Shown: positions 19,341-30,143, counted from the stretch's first letter. The stretch: DNA of 64,000 nt from Staphylococcus xylosus NJ (GCF_000338275.1 NZ_ANMR01000007.1:62001-126000), one strand, 5' to 3'. Program-made: numbers and translations. Notes: a model not told the origin generated them from the letters alone.

Positions 19341-19660
19341 GGTTTCACCTCTTTTCAACATAATTATTCATTCATAATTGTTGAGGTTGAAACATAAAAT
19401 AATATTGTTTTTTATTGAATATATTGTGTTTCAAACTCTTACTCATCAAATACCAAACGTTTTTCATCCCCAATTTGATAATTAATTTAAAAATTAACAT
19501 AATTACAAATATATATTATTTTATCATTTTATAGACTATCCCTTAAACGTAATGCACCTAAAAACTACAATTTTCTACTTTAAAGTAAAATTATAGTTAA
19601 TTAACCCATTTTAACAAAAAGACACTTCTTAAAATATGAGAAGTGTCTCCTTGAAACAAA
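19341..19660 (-). terminator. mnh2 terminator within a 320-base gap
   Basis: AGACACTTCT (19620-19629) pairs with AGAAGTGTCT (19639-19648); on the minus strand it is followed by TTTTTGTT, ending the mnh2 operon. The rest of the gap, about 19341-19612, is AT-rich, should contain the promoter of the NhaP-type gene, and shows no gene. Confidence 0.75.
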
Positions 19661-20107
19661 TTAGTAATCATGTTCTTTTTCATAAGTTTTTCTTCTGCGT
19701 TCTTCACGCTCATGTGCACGTTTTTTCAATTGTTCAAATGTGTTATTCTCAGTAGCGCTCAATAATATATTCGTTTGTCTAGGGGCATCACTTTTTCTAT
19801 ACATATACGCGCCAGTACGGTATGCTGCACGAGAAATTAAGTGTCCCCCAACAGGAGATGTTAAATTAATAAACACTAAAGCGAGAATAAGTCTTACACT
19901 TAAATAACCTTGTGACGAAATAAAATATATGATAACGCCCACAAGCGTCAATAATACAGATAACGTTGAACTTTTCGTTGCCGCATGGCTACGTAAAAAG
20001 ACATCTTGGAATTTAATTAAACCAATGGCACTAATTAAAGCTATAATACTTCCTAAAAATATCATAAAGGCTGCAATAAGATTAACGATTTCGCTTGTTA
20101 TTTGCAT
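19661..20107 (-). CDS. mnhG2: Mnh2 antiporter subunit G
   Basis: Small membrane subunit of the seven-protein Mnh2 (Mrp-type) cation/H+ antiporter. The 148-residue protein has three hydrophobic helices, with [15 protein letters not shown] in the first loop, diagnostic of MnhG/MrpG, and a charged cytoplasmic tail with RRRK. It overlaps mnhF2 by 26 bases and is the last gene of the operon. Confidence 0.93.
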   Translation of the reverse strand: MQITSEIVNLIAAFMIFLGSIIALISAIGLIKFQDVFLRSHAATKSSTLSVLLTLVGVIIYFISSQGYLSVRLILALVFINLTSPVGGHLISRAAYRTGAYMYRKSDAPRQTNILLSATENNTFEQLKKRAHEREERRRKTYEKEHDY

Positions 20108-20384
20108 TGAAGACGTGCCCCCCTTCTATAAATCTAGAAATCGACACTGTACTTACAAAGGAAATAATGGCGATGAGTAATATCGAATCCAAGAATGAGA
20201 ATGTGCCAAACACGATGCTTAACAATCCAACCATCGACATTAATATTGCACTGGCAGCATCAAATGCAACTACTCTATCTGCAGTAGTCGGGCCCTTTAT
20301 CAATCTAAATAGTGTTAGTAACAAAGCTATGCCAAATATAATTAGCGCACTCGTAATAAAGAAGTCTATTAGATATTCAATCAT
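20082..20384 (-). CDS. mnhF2: Mnh2 antiporter subunit F
   Basis: A 100-residue three-helix membrane protein containing [19 protein letters not shown], the family signature of MnhF/MrpF. It begins four bases inside the end of mnhE2 and overlaps mnhG2, consistent with coupled synthesis of equimolar subunits. Confidence 0.93.
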   Translation of the reverse strand: MIEYLIDFFITSALIIFGIALLLTLFRLIKGPTTADRVVAFDAASAILMSMVGLLSIVFGTFSFLDSILLIAIISFVSTVSISRFIEGGHVFNANNKRNR

Positions 20385-20863
20385 TCTGCCACCTCCAATA
20401 TGAGTCCTTCATATTGTCTGATACTTTTCAGTAATTTCTGCTTTTCTTTATCTGAAACATCAATAGCATGTATAAAGAACTTTTGCTTTTCTTTGGAAAT
20501 TCTAATAACTGTAGATCCAGGTGTGATAATAATTAAAATTGTTAGGAAAGATACTTCCCAATCTGTATCTAAAGTTGTTTCATAAGTTACTAATCCAGGA
20601 TTTAAGTCCTTTGTTTTAAATAATATATAATTGATTGTCGTAATACTTGAAGTAATTAGCTGATAAAGATAAACTACTAAAAACTTAATGCTGACCCAAA
20701 CTTTTTTTAAATAGAATTGTTGCCCAAAGAAACGATGTAAAATATAGATAACCAATAAACCTATGAGGTAACCTGCGAAAAAGGTCGATATTTTAAAAGA
20801 ATCTTCATCTTGAAAAAGGACCCATAAAAAGGCAATTACGATATTAAGTAAGACTTGTCTCAT
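20381..20863 (-). CDS. mnhE2: Mnh2 antiporter subunit E
   Basis: A 160-residue subunit with N-terminal hydrophobic helices and the conserved C-terminal part [20 protein letters not shown] and FFIHAID, as in MnhE/MrpE proteins. The start overlaps the stop of mnhD2 by one base. Confidence 0.92.
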   Translation of the reverse strand: MRQVLLNIVIAFLWVLFQDEDSFKISTFFAGYLIGLLVIYILHRFFGQQFYLKKVWVSIKFLVVYLYQLITSSITTINYILFKTKDLNPGLVTYETTLDTDWEVSFLTILIIITPGSTVIRISKEKQKFFIHAIDVSDKEKQKLLKSIRQYEGLILEVAE

Positions 20864-22365
20864 TATTTATCCTCCTTCATTAAATGAGGATTAACCATTT
20901 TTTCGTACAATCCATCATCCATATTTAAATGCGTCGCATTATCGGTTACTTTAAATATTAACGGCGCCGCGATACCCATTGCGATAATTGTTGCCACTAA
21001 GATACCTATAAGGACTTTTCGGTATTGTGGAATTTTTTTAAATACAATAGCCTCGCCTCTTTGTTCATTGCCTAGATACATCACAAAGAAAACTCTAAAT
21101 AAACTAAACATTGCTATTAAGCTTGTAATAATCATCAGCGTTAAACCAATATAGTTGCCATTTTCAATTGCACCTTCAAAAATGAAAACCTTACCAGGGA
21201 AACCGCTTAATGGAGGCACACCACCGATTGCTAAAATCATCACTACAAATGCTACACCAAAGAATGGTTCTTGTTTCGCCAATCCATGTAAACTTCGATA
21301 TTGTCTATAACCCGTCACGTATACTAGACTACCTATAATAAAGAATAGTAACGTTTTAACTACAATATCATTCGCTAAATAGAAAATAGCACCGTTCACA
21401 CCTGCAAAAGTATTTGTTCCCAACCCTAAAATTACGAAACCAATAGATAAAATAACCTGATATGCTGCAATTTTTTTAATATCTTTATATGCAAGTACAC
21501 CAAAAGCACCTATTAACATTGTAATACAAGATAAGAAAACTAATAATGGGTGTGAAATCCCATGATGTTCATCAAATATAAGTGTAAAGAAACGAATTAA
21601 TGCATAAGCACCAACTTTAGTCATTAATGCTGCAAATAGTGCTGCTAATTCTGTATTTAGCACTGCATATGCTTTAGGTAACCACATAAATAGTACTAAT
21701 GCAGCTTTTGCACCAAATGCAATTAAGAACACCATTGAAACAATTACGATAGAACTCTTGTCATTCATTTCATTTAATCGTTGGGATACAAGTGTGAAAT
21801 TTAATGTACCTGTTAATTTGTACAATAAGCCAATGCCTAATAATAATAACCATGAACCTAAAATATTAAGTACGACATAGATAATTGCAGCACGTAATTG
21901 TTCTACTGATTGCCCTAATGTAATAAGTACGAATGATGCCAATAACATCACTTCAAACATAACATAGATATTGAATAAGTCTGCAGTTAGAAATGAGCCT
22001 ATTACGCCGACAGTTAAGAATAAAATAAAACTAGGTAAATAGTAACGTATCGCTCTTTTCTCAGTTCGTCCAAAGCCATATGCCATAATCAGCGTAACAA
22101 CAAAACTTGAAGTTACAACCAACAATAAACTTAAGGAATCTCCGACAAATTGAATGCCGTATGGCGCTTTCCAACCACCAAAATCTAACGCAAGTGGTTT
22201 GTTATACATCACATAAATAAGCAATGTTAAAGAAACTAACGTTGTAAGAGCCATTGTACCAATTGAAAAGATCCTAGATAACCTACTGTGCGTACGAATG
22301 AACACTAAACCTAAACCACAAACAGCTGGCAGTAGTAATGGTAATATTAATAAATTACTCATCAT
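20863..22365 (-). CDS. mnhD2: Mnh2 antiporter subunit D (NuoL/M/N-like proton channel)
   Basis: A complex-I-like antiporter subunit with about fourteen membrane segments. The conserved regions include [20 protein letters not shown], the lysine-bearing [15 protein letters not shown] and the segment [21 protein letters not shown] place the start at ATG 22365 (MMSNLLILP, 500 residues), which aligns with S. aureus MnhD2 and is about 12 bases from GAGAGG; GTG 22377 and ATG 22374 overlap or abut the ribosome site. It overlaps mnhC2 by 11 bases. Confidence 0.93.
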   Translation of the reverse strand: MMSNLLILPLLLPAVCGLGLVFIRTHSRLSRIFSIGTMALTTLVSLTLLIYVMYNKPLALDFGGWKAPYGIQFVGDSLSLLLVVTSSFVVTLIMAYGFGRTEKRAIRYYLPSFILFLTVGVIGSFLTADLFNIYVMFEVMLLASFVLITLGQSVEQLRAAIIYVVLNILGSWLLLLGIGLLYKLTGTLNFTLVSQRLNEMNDKSSIVIVSMVFLIAFGAKAALVLFMWLPKAYAVLNTELAALFAALMTKVGAYALIRFFTLIFDEHHGISHPLLVFLSCITMLIGAFGVLAYKDIKKIAAYQVILSIGFVILGLGTNTFAGVNGAIFYLANDIVVKTLLFFIIGSLVYVTGYRQYRSLHGLAKQEPFFGVAFVVMILAIGGVPPLSGFPGKVFIFEGAIENGNYIGLTLMIITSLIAMFSLFRVFFVMYLGNEQRGEAIVFKKIPQYRKVLIGILVATIIAMGIAAPLIFKVTDNATHLNMDDGLYEKMVNPHLMKEDK

Positions 22366-22702
22366 TGTCGTCATCACCTCTCAGTACATCGATTTCGTCT
22401 TCTTTAGTTACACGATATGTTCTATAGACAAGTACTAAGAGAAAGGCAGTCATTGCGAAACCGATAACAATTGCAGTTAATACAATCGCTTGTAATAAAG
22501 GATCCACAAATTGCTTGCTTCCTTCACCAATTAAAGGCTCAACCATATCTTTGCTGTATTTCCCCATACTCATAATAATTAGATTACCAGCATGCGTGTA
22601 TATCGAAATTCCAATAACAATTCTTATTAAATTGACTGATAATATCATATACGTTCCAATAAATATTAAAAAGCCAATAACCATTAATAAAATTAAATTC
22701 AT
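22355..22702 (-). CDS. mnhC2: Mnh2 antiporter subunit C (NuoK-like)
   Basis: A 115-residue, three-helix NuoK-like subunit. [21 protein letters not shown] and [20 protein letters not shown] are the family hallmarks. The C-terminus is acidic ([14 protein letters not shown]). Four-base overlap with mnhB2. Confidence 0.94.
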   Translation of the reverse strand: MNLILLMVIGFLIFIGTYMILSVNLIRIVIGISIYTHAGNLIIMSMGKYSKDMVEPLIGEGSKQFVDPLLQAIVLTAIVIGFAMTAFLLVLVYRTYRVTKEDEIDVLRGDDDNDE

Positions 22703-23124
22703 GAGCGACCACCACTAATTGAAAGCATAACTGTAACAACCACACCTACAACGGATAATACAATACCCGCTTCAAATAGCGTTACAGTCGATAAATGTAC
22801 TTCACCTAGCAATGGTAGCTGTACATATGCATCTGTTTGATAAAGGAACGGTTTACCAAAGAACATAGGTACAACTGCTGTAATAAATGATAGTAAAGAA
22901 CCACAAATCATTAGAATTCTGAAATCTAATGGTAATGCGACTAAAACTTGTTTAACGTCGAAGGCCAAAAACATCAATAGAAATGCTGAACTGAAAACGA
23001 GACCGCCAATAAAGCCACCACCTGGATTATTATGACCAGCTAAAAACAGATAAAATCCAAAAGTTAATAAGATAAATACGACAATCTTCGTTATCGTTCG
23101 TAATACAACATCATTCTCTTTCAT
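22699..23124 (-). CDS. mnhB2: Mnh2 antiporter subunit B
   Basis: A 141-residue membrane subunit with the MnhB/MrpB signature [19 protein letters not shown] and four hydrophobic helices. It overlaps mnhA2 by 14 bases. Confidence 0.94.
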   Translation of the reverse strand: MKENDVVLRTITKIVVFILLTFGFYLFLAGHNNPGGGFIGGLVFSSAFLLMFLAFDVKQVLVALPLDFRILMICGSLLSFITAVVPMFFGKPFLYQTDAYVQLPLLGEVHLSTVTLFEAGIVLSVVGVVVTVMLSISGGRS

Positions 23125-25507
23125 CTTGACCCCTCCGTTCTTTAAAGTTAAGTAATGTGTAAATGCCTAAACCAGCTATGATTAACACCATACCTTCAAA
23201 CAATGTATCTAAAGCACGGAAATCACCTAGTATTGAATTCACAATGTTTTTACCACCTGCTAAATTATAAGCATCATGATAAAACGTTGAAATGGTAGGC
23301 ATTGAATCACTTTGTTGAGCGATAAATACCAGTGTCACGACAATGATTGCCATCAACAGTGAAACGACAATTTTGACTGCTTCACGCTTTTTGTGTACTT
23401 TAGCACGTGGGACGTTTGGTAGTCTTGAAAAACTTACGATAAACAGAATCGTAGTAATCGTTTCTACCACTAATTGTGTTAATGCTAAATCTGGCGCTTT
23501 CATTAAAATGAAGAAAATTGTAACACAATAACCAATAATTCCATTAAGTATAACCATAGTTAAACGTTGACGAATAAACGTTAAAGCTATACCGAGTACA
23601 AATACAACGATTAATGTAATTACTTCAATTGGACCAAATTCACTGACATGAATCTGTTGGACGTGTGGGAAGCCTGCTTGAATAATCCCATAAATGACAA
23701 CCATACTAAATATTAATAAAGTTAAGGTAATATAATGATTTAAGCGGTTATTCATTAAAGTACGAATACCATAACCAGAAAAGTGTTCGAATTGATTATA
23801 TGACCCCAAATATAAGTCGGTGATAGATTTCACCTTAAGTTTATTAGCATAGTTTTTCCAATTTATTTTAAAGGCCATCGTAAACCCAACAACTATTACA
23901 ATAATGCTTAATATGAGAGGTAAATTGAAGCCATGCCACTGAGCAATATGTGGCGCCACATTATCTACTTTTTCTCCAATTGTGATACTTCGAAATGCCG
24001 GTAAAATAACATAATGTCCAAAAACATTTGGAACAAAAAAGATAACCGGTAATAAAATCATCATAATTGCAGAAGGTAGAGTAAAGACAAACGGTTCATG
24101 TGGTGATTTTATCGGTAAATCTGCTTTTTGATAATCTCCCCAGAATACTTCCTTAATCATGTAAGCTGAATATATTAAAGTAAAGATACTTGCTAAAACC
24201 CCAATAACTGTTATAACTATAGTTAATGAAAGATTAAATTGAGGTAGTTCAACCGCACTAATTAGGCCATCAAAGAACATCTCTTTACTAAGAAACCCAT
24301 TTAGGAATGGTATACCGGCCATAGAGAACGCTGATAATAACATAACAATGTGGGTGATTGGAAACACCTTTCTTAATCCAGACAATCGACGGATATCTCT
24401 CGTACCTGTTTCATGATCGATGATACCTACGCCCATAAATAATGCACCTTTAAATAGCGCATGATTCATAAGATGGAATAAAGCTGCAAATAAGATAAAA
24501 CCATATGCTTCAGATAATGTACCAGTAGGGTGTTGTGCAAATCCACCACCTAAACCAACCATAGCAACAATCATACCTAATTGACTTATTGTTGAATAAG
24601 CTAATATAGCTTTCATATCAAACTGTCTTGTTGCATTAACTGCTCCAAATATCATGGTAATTAGACCAATGAATGTCACACAATAAATATAAAAATCACT
24701 CAATCCTAATAATGGTGTAAACCTAAATAATAAGAAAATACCTGCTTTAACCATTGTTGCAGAGTGTAAATAAGCACTTACTGGTGTAGGTGCAGCCATT
24801 GCTTTCGGTAACCATATGTGGAACGGAAACTGTGCTGACTTTGTAAATGCACCAATCAAGAATAATATAACAATTGGGATAAAAAGATTACTTTCAGCAA
24901 CCTTATCACTTTGCTCAATAATAGAAGATATAGAATTCGTACCTGTTACAGTATAGACCATGATGAACCCTACTAATAAAGCAAGTCCACCAAACACTGT
25001 AATCATAAACGATTGAATCGCACCAAATTGACTCTCACCTTTACTATACCAATATGCAATTAGTAAAAATGAAGAAACACTCGTCAATTCCCAAAATACA
25101 TACATTAAAATGGTATTATTTGCAGTAACTACACCTAACATACTAATCATAAAAAGTAATAAATATATATAAAAACGTGGTAAATTATCATGTTCTTTCG
25201 ATAGATACTGAGTAGCATAGAAAAATACTGCTAATCCAATAAGTGAAATCAACAAGCTAAAGAATAAACTTAAGCCATCCAATCTAAAATCTATATTAAT
25301 ATCCAACAATGTAAGCCACGGTATTTTTACTGATACAAAATGCCCGTGCATTACTTGTGGTAATTGCCATAAAAAGTATATAGAGGCAACGATGGGCGCT
25401 AAGAGTGCGATATGACCTGCAAATCTTTGGATTTTAGGCGTAGCCATTGTTACTAATAAAAGTAACATTATTAAAAATAAAGCTCCAAGTAGATAGACTA
25501 AACTCAT
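23111..25507 (-). CDS. mnhA2: Mnh2 antiporter subunit A (NuoL-like with C-terminal MbhD/E-like part)
   Basis: The largest Mnh2 subunit, 798 residues, about twenty membrane segments. The NuoL-like core has [20 protein letters not shown] (catalytic glutamate region), the lysine segment [20 protein letters not shown] and [13 protein letters not shown]. The C-terminal quarter carries [20 protein letters not shown], characteristic of MnhA/MrpA. A GGGGG ribosome site lies in the 23-base gap from the preceding recombinase-like gene, so the two are probably co-transcribed. S. aureus Mnh2 acts at alkaline pH with Na+ and K+. Confidence 0.95.
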   Translation of the reverse strand: MSLVYLLGALFLIMLLLLVTMATPKIQRFAGHIALLAPIVASIYFLWQLPQVMHGHFVSVKIPWLTLLDINIDFRLDGLSLFFSLLISLIGLAVFFYATQYLSKEHDNLPRFYIYLLLFMISMLGVVTANNTILMYVFWELTSVSSFLLIAYWYSKGESQFGAIQSFMITVFGGLALLVGFIMVYTVTGTNSISSIIEQSDKVAESNLFIPIVILFLIGAFTKSAQFPFHIWLPKAMAAPTPVSAYLHSATMVKAGIFLLFRFTPLLGLSDFYIYCVTFIGLITMIFGAVNATRQFDMKAILAYSTISQLGMIVAMVGLGGGFAQHPTGTLSEAYGFILFAALFHLMNHALFKGALFMGVGIIDHETGTRDIRRLSGLRKVFPITHIVMLLSAFSMAGIPFLNGFLSKEMFFDGLISAVELPQFNLSLTIVITVIGVLASIFTLIYSAYMIKEVFWGDYQKADLPIKSPHEPFVFTLPSAIMMILLPVIFFVPNVFGHYVILPAFRSITIGEKVDNVAPHIAQWHGFNLPLILSIIVIVVGFTMAFKINWKNYANKLKVKSITDLYLGSYNQFEHFSGYGIRTLMNNRLNHYITLTLLIFSMVVIYGIIQAGFPHVQQIHVSEFGPIEVITLIVVFVLGIALTFIRQRLTMVILNGIIGYCVTIFFILMKAPDLALTQLVVETITTILFIVSFSRLPNVPRAKVHKKREAVKIVVSLLMAIIVVTLVFIAQQSDSMPTISTFYHDAYNLAGGKNIVNSILGDFRALDTLFEGMVLIIAGLGIYTLLNFKERRGQDERE

Positions 25508-25530
25508 CGTATTCCCCCTTTAATTGTAAT

Positions 25531-26082
25531 TTATAAGTTTAACGCTATTGTCGTATTACTTTTCTTTGTAGAAATACCTATAAATTTCATCGTTTCATAA
25601 GTAGTTTGATGGCCGAGGTATTTTTGAATAATAGATATAGATATACCTGCTTGATAAGCATGATATGCAAATGTTTTCCTCAAAGTGGTCAAACCAATAT
25701 GCAACATTCCTAAGTCGTTAGCAGCCGCATGTATAATTCGGTAGGCTTGTTGCCTCGATAAACCTTTAAATGTTCTATTTGATTGAAACAGCAATTGATT
25801 TTCCTTTAGACCTTCCTCATTTATATAATCAAATAACTCACTTCTTAAATCATCAGGTAATTTGATATAAATGTTAGGTGCATGGTCTTCAAGCCAATAT
25901 AATTTTATGTGATTATCTGCTCCTTTGACATCATTCACACATAAATTCAATAATTCAGATAGTTTAACACCTGTATGTATTGCAAATTTAAACAGTAAAT
26001 AATCCCGTCTAGACTTACAACTCAATACTTTATACATTGATTTAATTTCTTCAATATCCCTAATAGGATCTACTTGATTCAT
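25531..26082 (-). CDS. Tyrosine-recombinase-fold protein lacking the catalytic tyrosine
   Basis: A 183-residue protein with only the catalytic-domain fold of tyrosine recombinases; no separate core-binding domain is present. Aligned by eye to XerC, the first active-site arginine is K40 (TGVKLSELL), the HxxR histidine is T132 (with R135 kept), LGH keeps H158, and the tyrosine position is F167 (TMKFIG). Strand transfer therefore looks impossible, though DNA binding may persist. The start is ATG 26082, after AGAGGTGA; GTG 26097 precedes the ribosome site. It is 23 bases upstream of mnhA2 in the same direction, suggesting a role in, or at least co-expression with, the antiporter operon. No mobile element surrounds it. 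Confidence 0.75.
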   Translation of the reverse strand: MNQVDPIRDIEEIKSMYKVLSCKSRRDYLLFKFAIHTGVKLSELLNLCVNDVKGADNHIKLYWLEDHAPNIYIKLPDDLRSELFDYINEEGLKENQLLFQSNRTFKGLSRQQAYRIIHAAANDLGMLHIGLTTLRKTFAYHAYQAGISISIIQKYLGHQTTYETMKFIGISTKKSNTTIALNL

Positions 26083-26229
26083 ATTTTCACCTCTCACACC
26101 ATAAATGTTTCTTATTTAATGATATATGATATTTATGTCACATGAAAGTGTTTAATACAAATTTTTAAAATTTTTTTGACCGTTTTGCTATTCTCAATCG
26201 ATATATATAGTGAAAGGAGGTTAATTATA

Positions 26230-26436
26230 ATGAATAATATAAGTCAACTCGCAGTTACATTATCTCGTACATTGTTCGACAAAAATGGTAAAGCTAGTCA
26301 GTTTAAGCGTCATTTCACTAATTTAAATACAGACGTAAAACCTGAACAACTTAAAAGTTTCAAATCCATTATAGAGCAAATCACAGGAGAAAGATTTGAC
26401 AAACTTGAAGTCATTAAGACAGAAACGATTAATTAA
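26230..26436 (+). CDS. DUF1659 family protein
   Basis: A 68-residue soluble protein, start ATG 26230 after AAAGGAGG. It ends GERFDKLEVIKTETIN and matches what I know of DUF1659, which is commonly paired with DUF2922 as here. Function is unknown. A TTGACC (about 26177-26182) could be the -35 of the pair, but the -10 is unclear. Confidence 0.75.
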   Translation: MNNISQLAVTLSRTLFDKNGKASQFKRHFTNLNTDVKPEQLKSFKSIIEQITGERFDKLEVIKTETIN

Positions 26437-26450
26437 GGAGGAAACAGAAT

Positions 26451-26669
26451 ATGTCACAAACGTTAGAACTTATTTTCAACGATGCTGTTAACAAGACGGT
26501 TAAATTACAAATACCTAAAATCGAGCACTTTATAAATGAATCGGCCGTAAAAGAAGGGATGATCAAATTAATTCAGTTAGATATTTTGAGACCGAAAGCA
26601 GGCATTCCTAAAACAGCGCATGCTGCACAAATTATAGATAAATCTACTAAACTTATATTTGAAAATTAA
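26451..26669 (+). CDS. DUF2922 family protein
   Basis: A 72-residue protein starting MSQTLELIFNDAVNKTVKLQ, 14 bases after the DUF1659 gene with an AAGGAGG ribosome site. The two-gene unit is conserved in Firmicutes without a known role. A strong terminator follows. Confidence 0.75.
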   Translation: MSQTLELIFNDAVNKTVKLQIPKIEHFINESAVKEGMIKLIQLDILRPKAGIPKTAHAAQIIDKSTKLIFEN

Positions 26670-26716
26670 CTACCTAGCAACTACGACGTAATGGACTATA
26701 ATTAAAGTCATTACGC

Positions 26717-26750
26717 AAAAAGGCTTGAAACAAATGTTTCAGGCCTTTTT
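26717..26750 (+). terminator. Terminator after DUF1659-DUF2922
   Basis: AAAAAGGCTTGAAACA pairs with TGTTTCAGGCCTTTTT, with one G-U pair, and ends in a T-run. Confidence 0.85.
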
Positions 26751-26814
26751 ACTGGTTAATAATAAATGTCACATCATAATAATCAACTGACTACTTTTCT
26801 ATTCTAATCTATCA

Positions 26815-27048
26815 TTAATCTCTCGAAGGTCTTAGCCTAACGGTATCACCAAAAAATATCTTCTTCTTACCCAATTTTTTACACATTGAATATTTATCAT
26901 ATACTTCAACAATTTGAGCTAAATTTTTATAGGTACGTCTAGGATTTAACACTTCTATAAATTGATTCTTTTTTATTTGATCGTTACTGCCTGCACCAAC
27001 AAAAAAAGTTTCCTCATCTAAAAGACGAATTATGGAAAGTTGTTTCAA
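26815..27048 (-). CDS. Small conserved-looking hypothetical protein
   Basis: A 77-codon frame from TTG 27048. The product is basic and soluble, with no signal peptide or recognised motif; TYKNLAQIVEVYDKYSMCKK is its most regular stretch. The start is weak: no good ribosome site is seen in front of the TTG, and there is no in-frame ATG. It stands alone between two plus-strand units. I think it is a real gene because of its balanced composition, but this is uncertain. Confidence 0.45.
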   Translation of the reverse strand: MKQLSIIRLLDEETFFVGAGSNDQIKKNQFIEVLNPRRTYKNLAQIVEVYDKYSMCKKLGKKKIFFGDTVRLRPSRD

Positions 27049-27209
27049 TATCTATAGTCACTCACTTCTAAAATTACTTTCATTATTCAAAATACATTAA
27101 TTTTGTTAATTTTTATTATATAAAAAACATCAACATACGTATTTTATTATACTTTGTTTGTTGTGTACATTATTTTCTCTGATATACATATATTTCTGCT
27201 CCTAATTTA

Positions 27210-27242
27210 AATGTATGCATACATTAATCTTTCCTTTATAAT
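27210..27242 (+). promoter_or_regulatory. 16-bp palindrome over the -35 region of the YdcZ-like gene
   Basis: AATGTATGCATACATT (27210-27225) is a perfect palindrome; a TATAAT -10 follows at 27237-27242, so the palindrome covers the -35 position. This is a typical place for a repressor operator. Confidence 0.5.
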
Positions 27243-27271
27243 ATAGTTATCTCGAAGGAAAGCGTGATTTA

Positions 27272-28201
27272 ATGTTTCTCTTATATATCATTGGTATTGT
27301 TGCAGGAATGGTAGTTCCATTTCAAACTTCAATCAATTCTAGATTGAGTTTATATACAAGATCTTCATTCTATGCATCAACGATTTCATTTGCAACAGGA
27401 ACTCTTTTTTTAATTTTAATTAATCTTATTATTAACCCCCATGTCTTTACAGGGCAATTTTATAGTAATCAATCGTTAAATTATCAATGGTTTGTTGGTG
27501 GTATACTAGGTGTTATTTTCTTAACAGGGAATCTATTACTTTTACCTCGTTTAGGCGCTTCTTTAACAGTCGTTATGACTGTAGCAGGCCAAATTATAAT
27601 GGGCGTGGCAATTGATAGCTTTGGATGGTTCGGCGCCGATAAACATACTTTCACCTTACTAAAAGTATTAGGAATCCTTTTTTTAATTTTCGGCATTTTA
27701 CTTATGAATTATGTCCGACGAGATCCTAAAGACAAAGCACAATATTCAACGGTATATATATGGCTTATAATTGGCTTTATATTTGGCTTCTGTCCACCTA
27801 TCCAAACAGCTATTAATAGTGCGTTGGGTCAACAACTACATTCATCAATAATGGCATCACTTATATCCTTTACAGTTGGAACCATTGTATTGTTTATATT
27901 GACACTGATATTTAACAAAAGTCTTAAAGTTGCAACTTTTAATAATAAACAAGGCAAATTAAAACCCATTTATTTTATCGGTGGCATATTAGGTGTAATC
28001 TTCGTAACAACAAATATTATCTTGATGCCACATTTAGGCGCTGCGCTAACAACTATTATTGTTATGCTAGGTCAAATGCTAATGGGTATCGTCATAGATC
28101 ATTTTGGTCTCTTAGGCACAAATGTTAATAAAGTAACACCACGTAAAATTTCAGGGATTATAGCCATTATGATTGGTATTATATTGTTAAGATTATTTTA
28201 A
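27272..28201 (+). CDS. YdcZ-type (DUF606, DMT superfamily) transporter, tandem-domain
   Basis: A 309-residue protein of ten hydrophobic helices made of two repeats: VVPFQTSINSRLSLYTRSSF near residue 15 and CPPIQTAINSALGQQLHSSI near 175 are equivalent, as are LPRLGASLTVVMTVAGQIIM and MPHLGAALTTIIVMLGQMLM. Single DUF606 proteins usually have one five-helix unit, so this is the fused form. Substrate is unknown. GGAAAG is the likely ribosome site, and a palindromic operator candidate lies at the promoter. Confidence 0.8.
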   Translation: MFLLYIIGIVAGMVVPFQTSINSRLSLYTRSSFYASTISFATGTLFLILINLIINPHVFTGQFYSNQSLNYQWFVGGILGVIFLTGNLLLLPRLGASLTVVMTVAGQIIMGVAIDSFGWFGADKHTFTLLKVLGILFLIFGILLMNYVRRDPKDKAQYSTVYIWLIIGFIFGFCPPIQTAINSALGQQLHSSIMASLISFTVGTIVLFILTLIFNKSLKVATFNNKQGKLKPIYFIGGILGVIFVTTNIILMPHLGAALTTIIVMLGQMLMGIVIDHFGLLGTNVNKVTPRKISGIIAIMIGIILLRLF

Positions 28202-28212
28202 AATTGTGATAG

Positions 28213-28257
28213 TGCGTCATTTACTTTTACCAAACTGTAAATGATGCGCTTTTTTTA
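28213..28257 (+). terminator. Terminator after the YdcZ-like gene
   Basis: A TCATTTAC/GTAAATGA stem extended by GCG/CGC, followed by seven or more T residues (28250-28257). Confidence 0.85.
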
Positions 28258-28318
28258 TAGCACATTAAGTCATTTTCACTGTATAATCAAACCATATTAA
28301 CAACAAGAGGTGACCTCA

Positions 28319-29254
28319 TTGCGAAAATTTTTTGTATTACTTACATTAATAATAATTTTAAGTAGTATGGCATTATTTTACTGGTTTTACTTAAAATCAA
28401 TGTCCCCTAATCAGACAAATTCTCATATAGAAACTATTAAAATTAAGTACGAACCCTCCTATCACTTTTCAGGCATACAGTCCCCAACCCAAATAACAAA
28501 AATACTATTAGAAACAGATAAAGGTTATATTCATAATTGGTTTATAAAAAATAATGACATTGTAAAAAAACATCAACCACTCTTCGAATATTACAATCCG
28601 ACCACCGAACATCTCATCGCTAAGAAGCAAAAATATCTTTCACACTTAAAACAAAAAAAACCACGATTACAGTCAATTATTAGTAATGAAATCAGCCGAA
28701 CTCAATCAGAAATTGAATCACTACAATCAACGTTACGTACCGTCATATATGCTCCTTTTGAAGGTAACATCCATATAAACCAAAATTTTCCTACTAAAGA
28801 TAAAGAACTTATTCTGCAAATTTTTAATTCTAATGCTATAATCAAGTCTGTTGTTTCTGAATCACTTATAGCACAATTACATGAAAATGATAAAGTATTG
28901 CTTAAAGATGATAACCAACAAAGTTTCACTGGTGAAATAAAATATATTTCTAAATTACCATTACAATTTGATCCTGCAGCTAAACATTCACAATATAATG
29001 TAGAAATAAGTAGTAACTTTAAAACATTATATGGCAGACATTATAATATTGAAAAACCTAATAAAAAAATTGTAATACCAAAAACTGCAATATATGATGA
29101 CAAATTTGTTTTCTTACAAAGAAATAAAAAATTTATTAAACGGGTTATCAAACCACAAAATATGGGTAATAAAAAAGATGTATTAATTCTTGAAGGTTTA
29201 AAACAAGGAGACATAATCGCTAGAAACGTTGATGCAGTGCCGTCTAAAAATTAG
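28319..29254 (+). CDS. HlyD/membrane-fusion-like anchored protein
   Basis: A 311-residue protein with one N-terminal membrane helix (about 3-22). It then has a lipoyl/barrel-sandwich-like half (KGYIHNWFIKNNDIVKKHQPL), a coiled-coil hairpin (about 95-140), the second half (YAPFEGNIHINQNF) and a C-terminal barrel. This order is that of HlyD/RND adaptor proteins, here in a Gram-positive. No ABC or RND partner is adjacent, although an ABC exporter elsewhere may use it. The start is TTG 28319, six bases after AGAGGTG; GTG 28310 overlaps the ribosome site. Confidence 0.65.
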   Translation: MRKFFVLLTLIIILSSMALFYWFYLKSMSPNQTNSHIETIKIKYEPSYHFSGIQSPTQITKILLETDKGYIHNWFIKNNDIVKKHQPLFEYYNPTTEHLIAKKQKYLSHLKQKKPRLQSIISNEISRTQSEIESLQSTLRTVIYAPFEGNIHINQNFPTKDKELILQIFNSNAIIKSVVSESLIAQLHENDKVLLKDDNQQSFTGEIKYISKLPLQFDPAAKHSQYNVEISSNFKTLYGRHYNIEKPNKKIVIPKTAIYDDKFVFLQRNKKFIKRVIKPQNMGNKKDVLILEGLKQGDIIARNVDAVPSKN

Positions 29255-29618
29255 ATGTGCACTGTATAAATAGCGATTATCTTTAAATACAAAACGCTTA
29301 TTTACTATTTTTATCAAATTACGACAAATTGAAACAAAGATATATTAATTTCAATTCAATCATTGGTATGTATAGAATTGAATTAATATCTGAAATCATT
29401 TACGTAACGCTTAAACAGTTTTTTGTTTACTTTCTATTTTTATTTAGTTATAATAAACTAAATAATAGTGGTTTTAATATATTTTACCCAAATATAATTA
29501 AGCCATAGATTATGATAAACTCTTTGTTTTACACTTTGAATTAAGACAAATAATTATACAAAAATATTTTTAATATGTATATTTGATTGGGCATATAGAA
29601 TTAGGGAGGAATAATAGG
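29255..29618 (+). promoter_or_regulatory. sarA multi-promoter leader
   Basis: A 364-base spacer before sarA. Two good promoters are visible: TTTACT (29426-29431), 17 bases, TATAAT (29449-29454); and TTTACA (29528-29533), 17 bases, TAATTA (29551-29556). Upstream, AATTGAAA...TTTCAATT (about 29327-29354) and an imperfect inverted repeat around 29338-29393 could be regulator sites. In S. aureus sarA has three promoters, one SigB-dependent; I could not find a convincing SigB match here. TTAGGGAGG is the ribosome site. Confidence 0.65.
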
Positions 29619-29993
29619 ATGGCTATCACCAAAATCAATGATTGTTTTGAATTATTAGCTATGGTTACTTACGCTGATAAATTAAAAGGTATTATCAAAA
29701 AAGAATTTTCTGTAAGTTTTGAGGAGTTTGCTGTATTAACATATATCAGCGAGCACGAAAGTGAAGAATATTATTTAAAAGATATTATTAACCACTTAAA
29801 CTATAAACAACCTCAAGTTGTTAAAGCAGTTAAAAACTTATCACAAGAAGATTACTTCGATAAAAAACGTAATGAACATGATGAAAGAACTGTATTAATT
29901 TTAGTAAACACAAAACAACGTAAGAAAATTAATGAGTTATTATCACGCGTTAACGATCGTATTAAAGCAGCAAACGACGATAACGAAGTATAA
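29619..29993 (+). CDS. sarA: Staphylococcal accessory regulator SarA
   Basis: A 124-residue winged-helix DNA-binding protein of the SarA/MarR family that controls virulence, biofilm and agr in S. aureus. It starts [20 protein letters not shown] and contains [20 protein letters not shown] (recognition helix region) and [13 protein letters not shown] (the DER wing motif). The single cysteine, C9, is at the position of S. aureus SarA Cys9. The start is ATG 29619 after GGGAGG. A bidirectional terminator follows. Confidence 0.97.
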   Translation: MAITKINDCFELLAMVTYADKLKGIIKKEFSVSFEEFAVLTYISEHESEEYYLKDIINHLNYKQPQVVKAVKNLSQEDYFDKKRNEHDERTVLILVNTKQRKKINELLSRVNDRIKAANDDNEV

Positions 29994-30097
29994 ATTTTTC
30001 ATTAACAGAATTAGAACGGTTAGACATAACTGATTAATAAGTGACTTACAGCCCCTGTTAGAAGCACTTATTTTATTTAAATCAGCCTATGCAAATT

Positions 30098-30143
30098 AAA
30101 AATAAGCCTAAGACATGATTCATTATGTCTTAGGCTTATTTTT
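30098..30143. terminator. Bidirectional terminator, sarA and hydrolase
   Basis: A perfect 19-bp stem, AAAAATAAGCCTAAGACAT (30098-30116) with 30125-30143, and T-runs on both strands between two convergent genes. Confidence 0.9.

Noticed and set aside
25531..26082. Integrase of a prophage or genomic island
   Set aside because: No attachment-site duplication, excisionase or phage genes nearby; it sits in a conserved antiporter operon and lacks the catalytic tyrosine.
29255..29618. SigB promoter for sarA
   Set aside because: I looked for GTTT(A/T)-N12-15-GGGTAT-like pairs and found no convincing match; may still exist as a weak variant.
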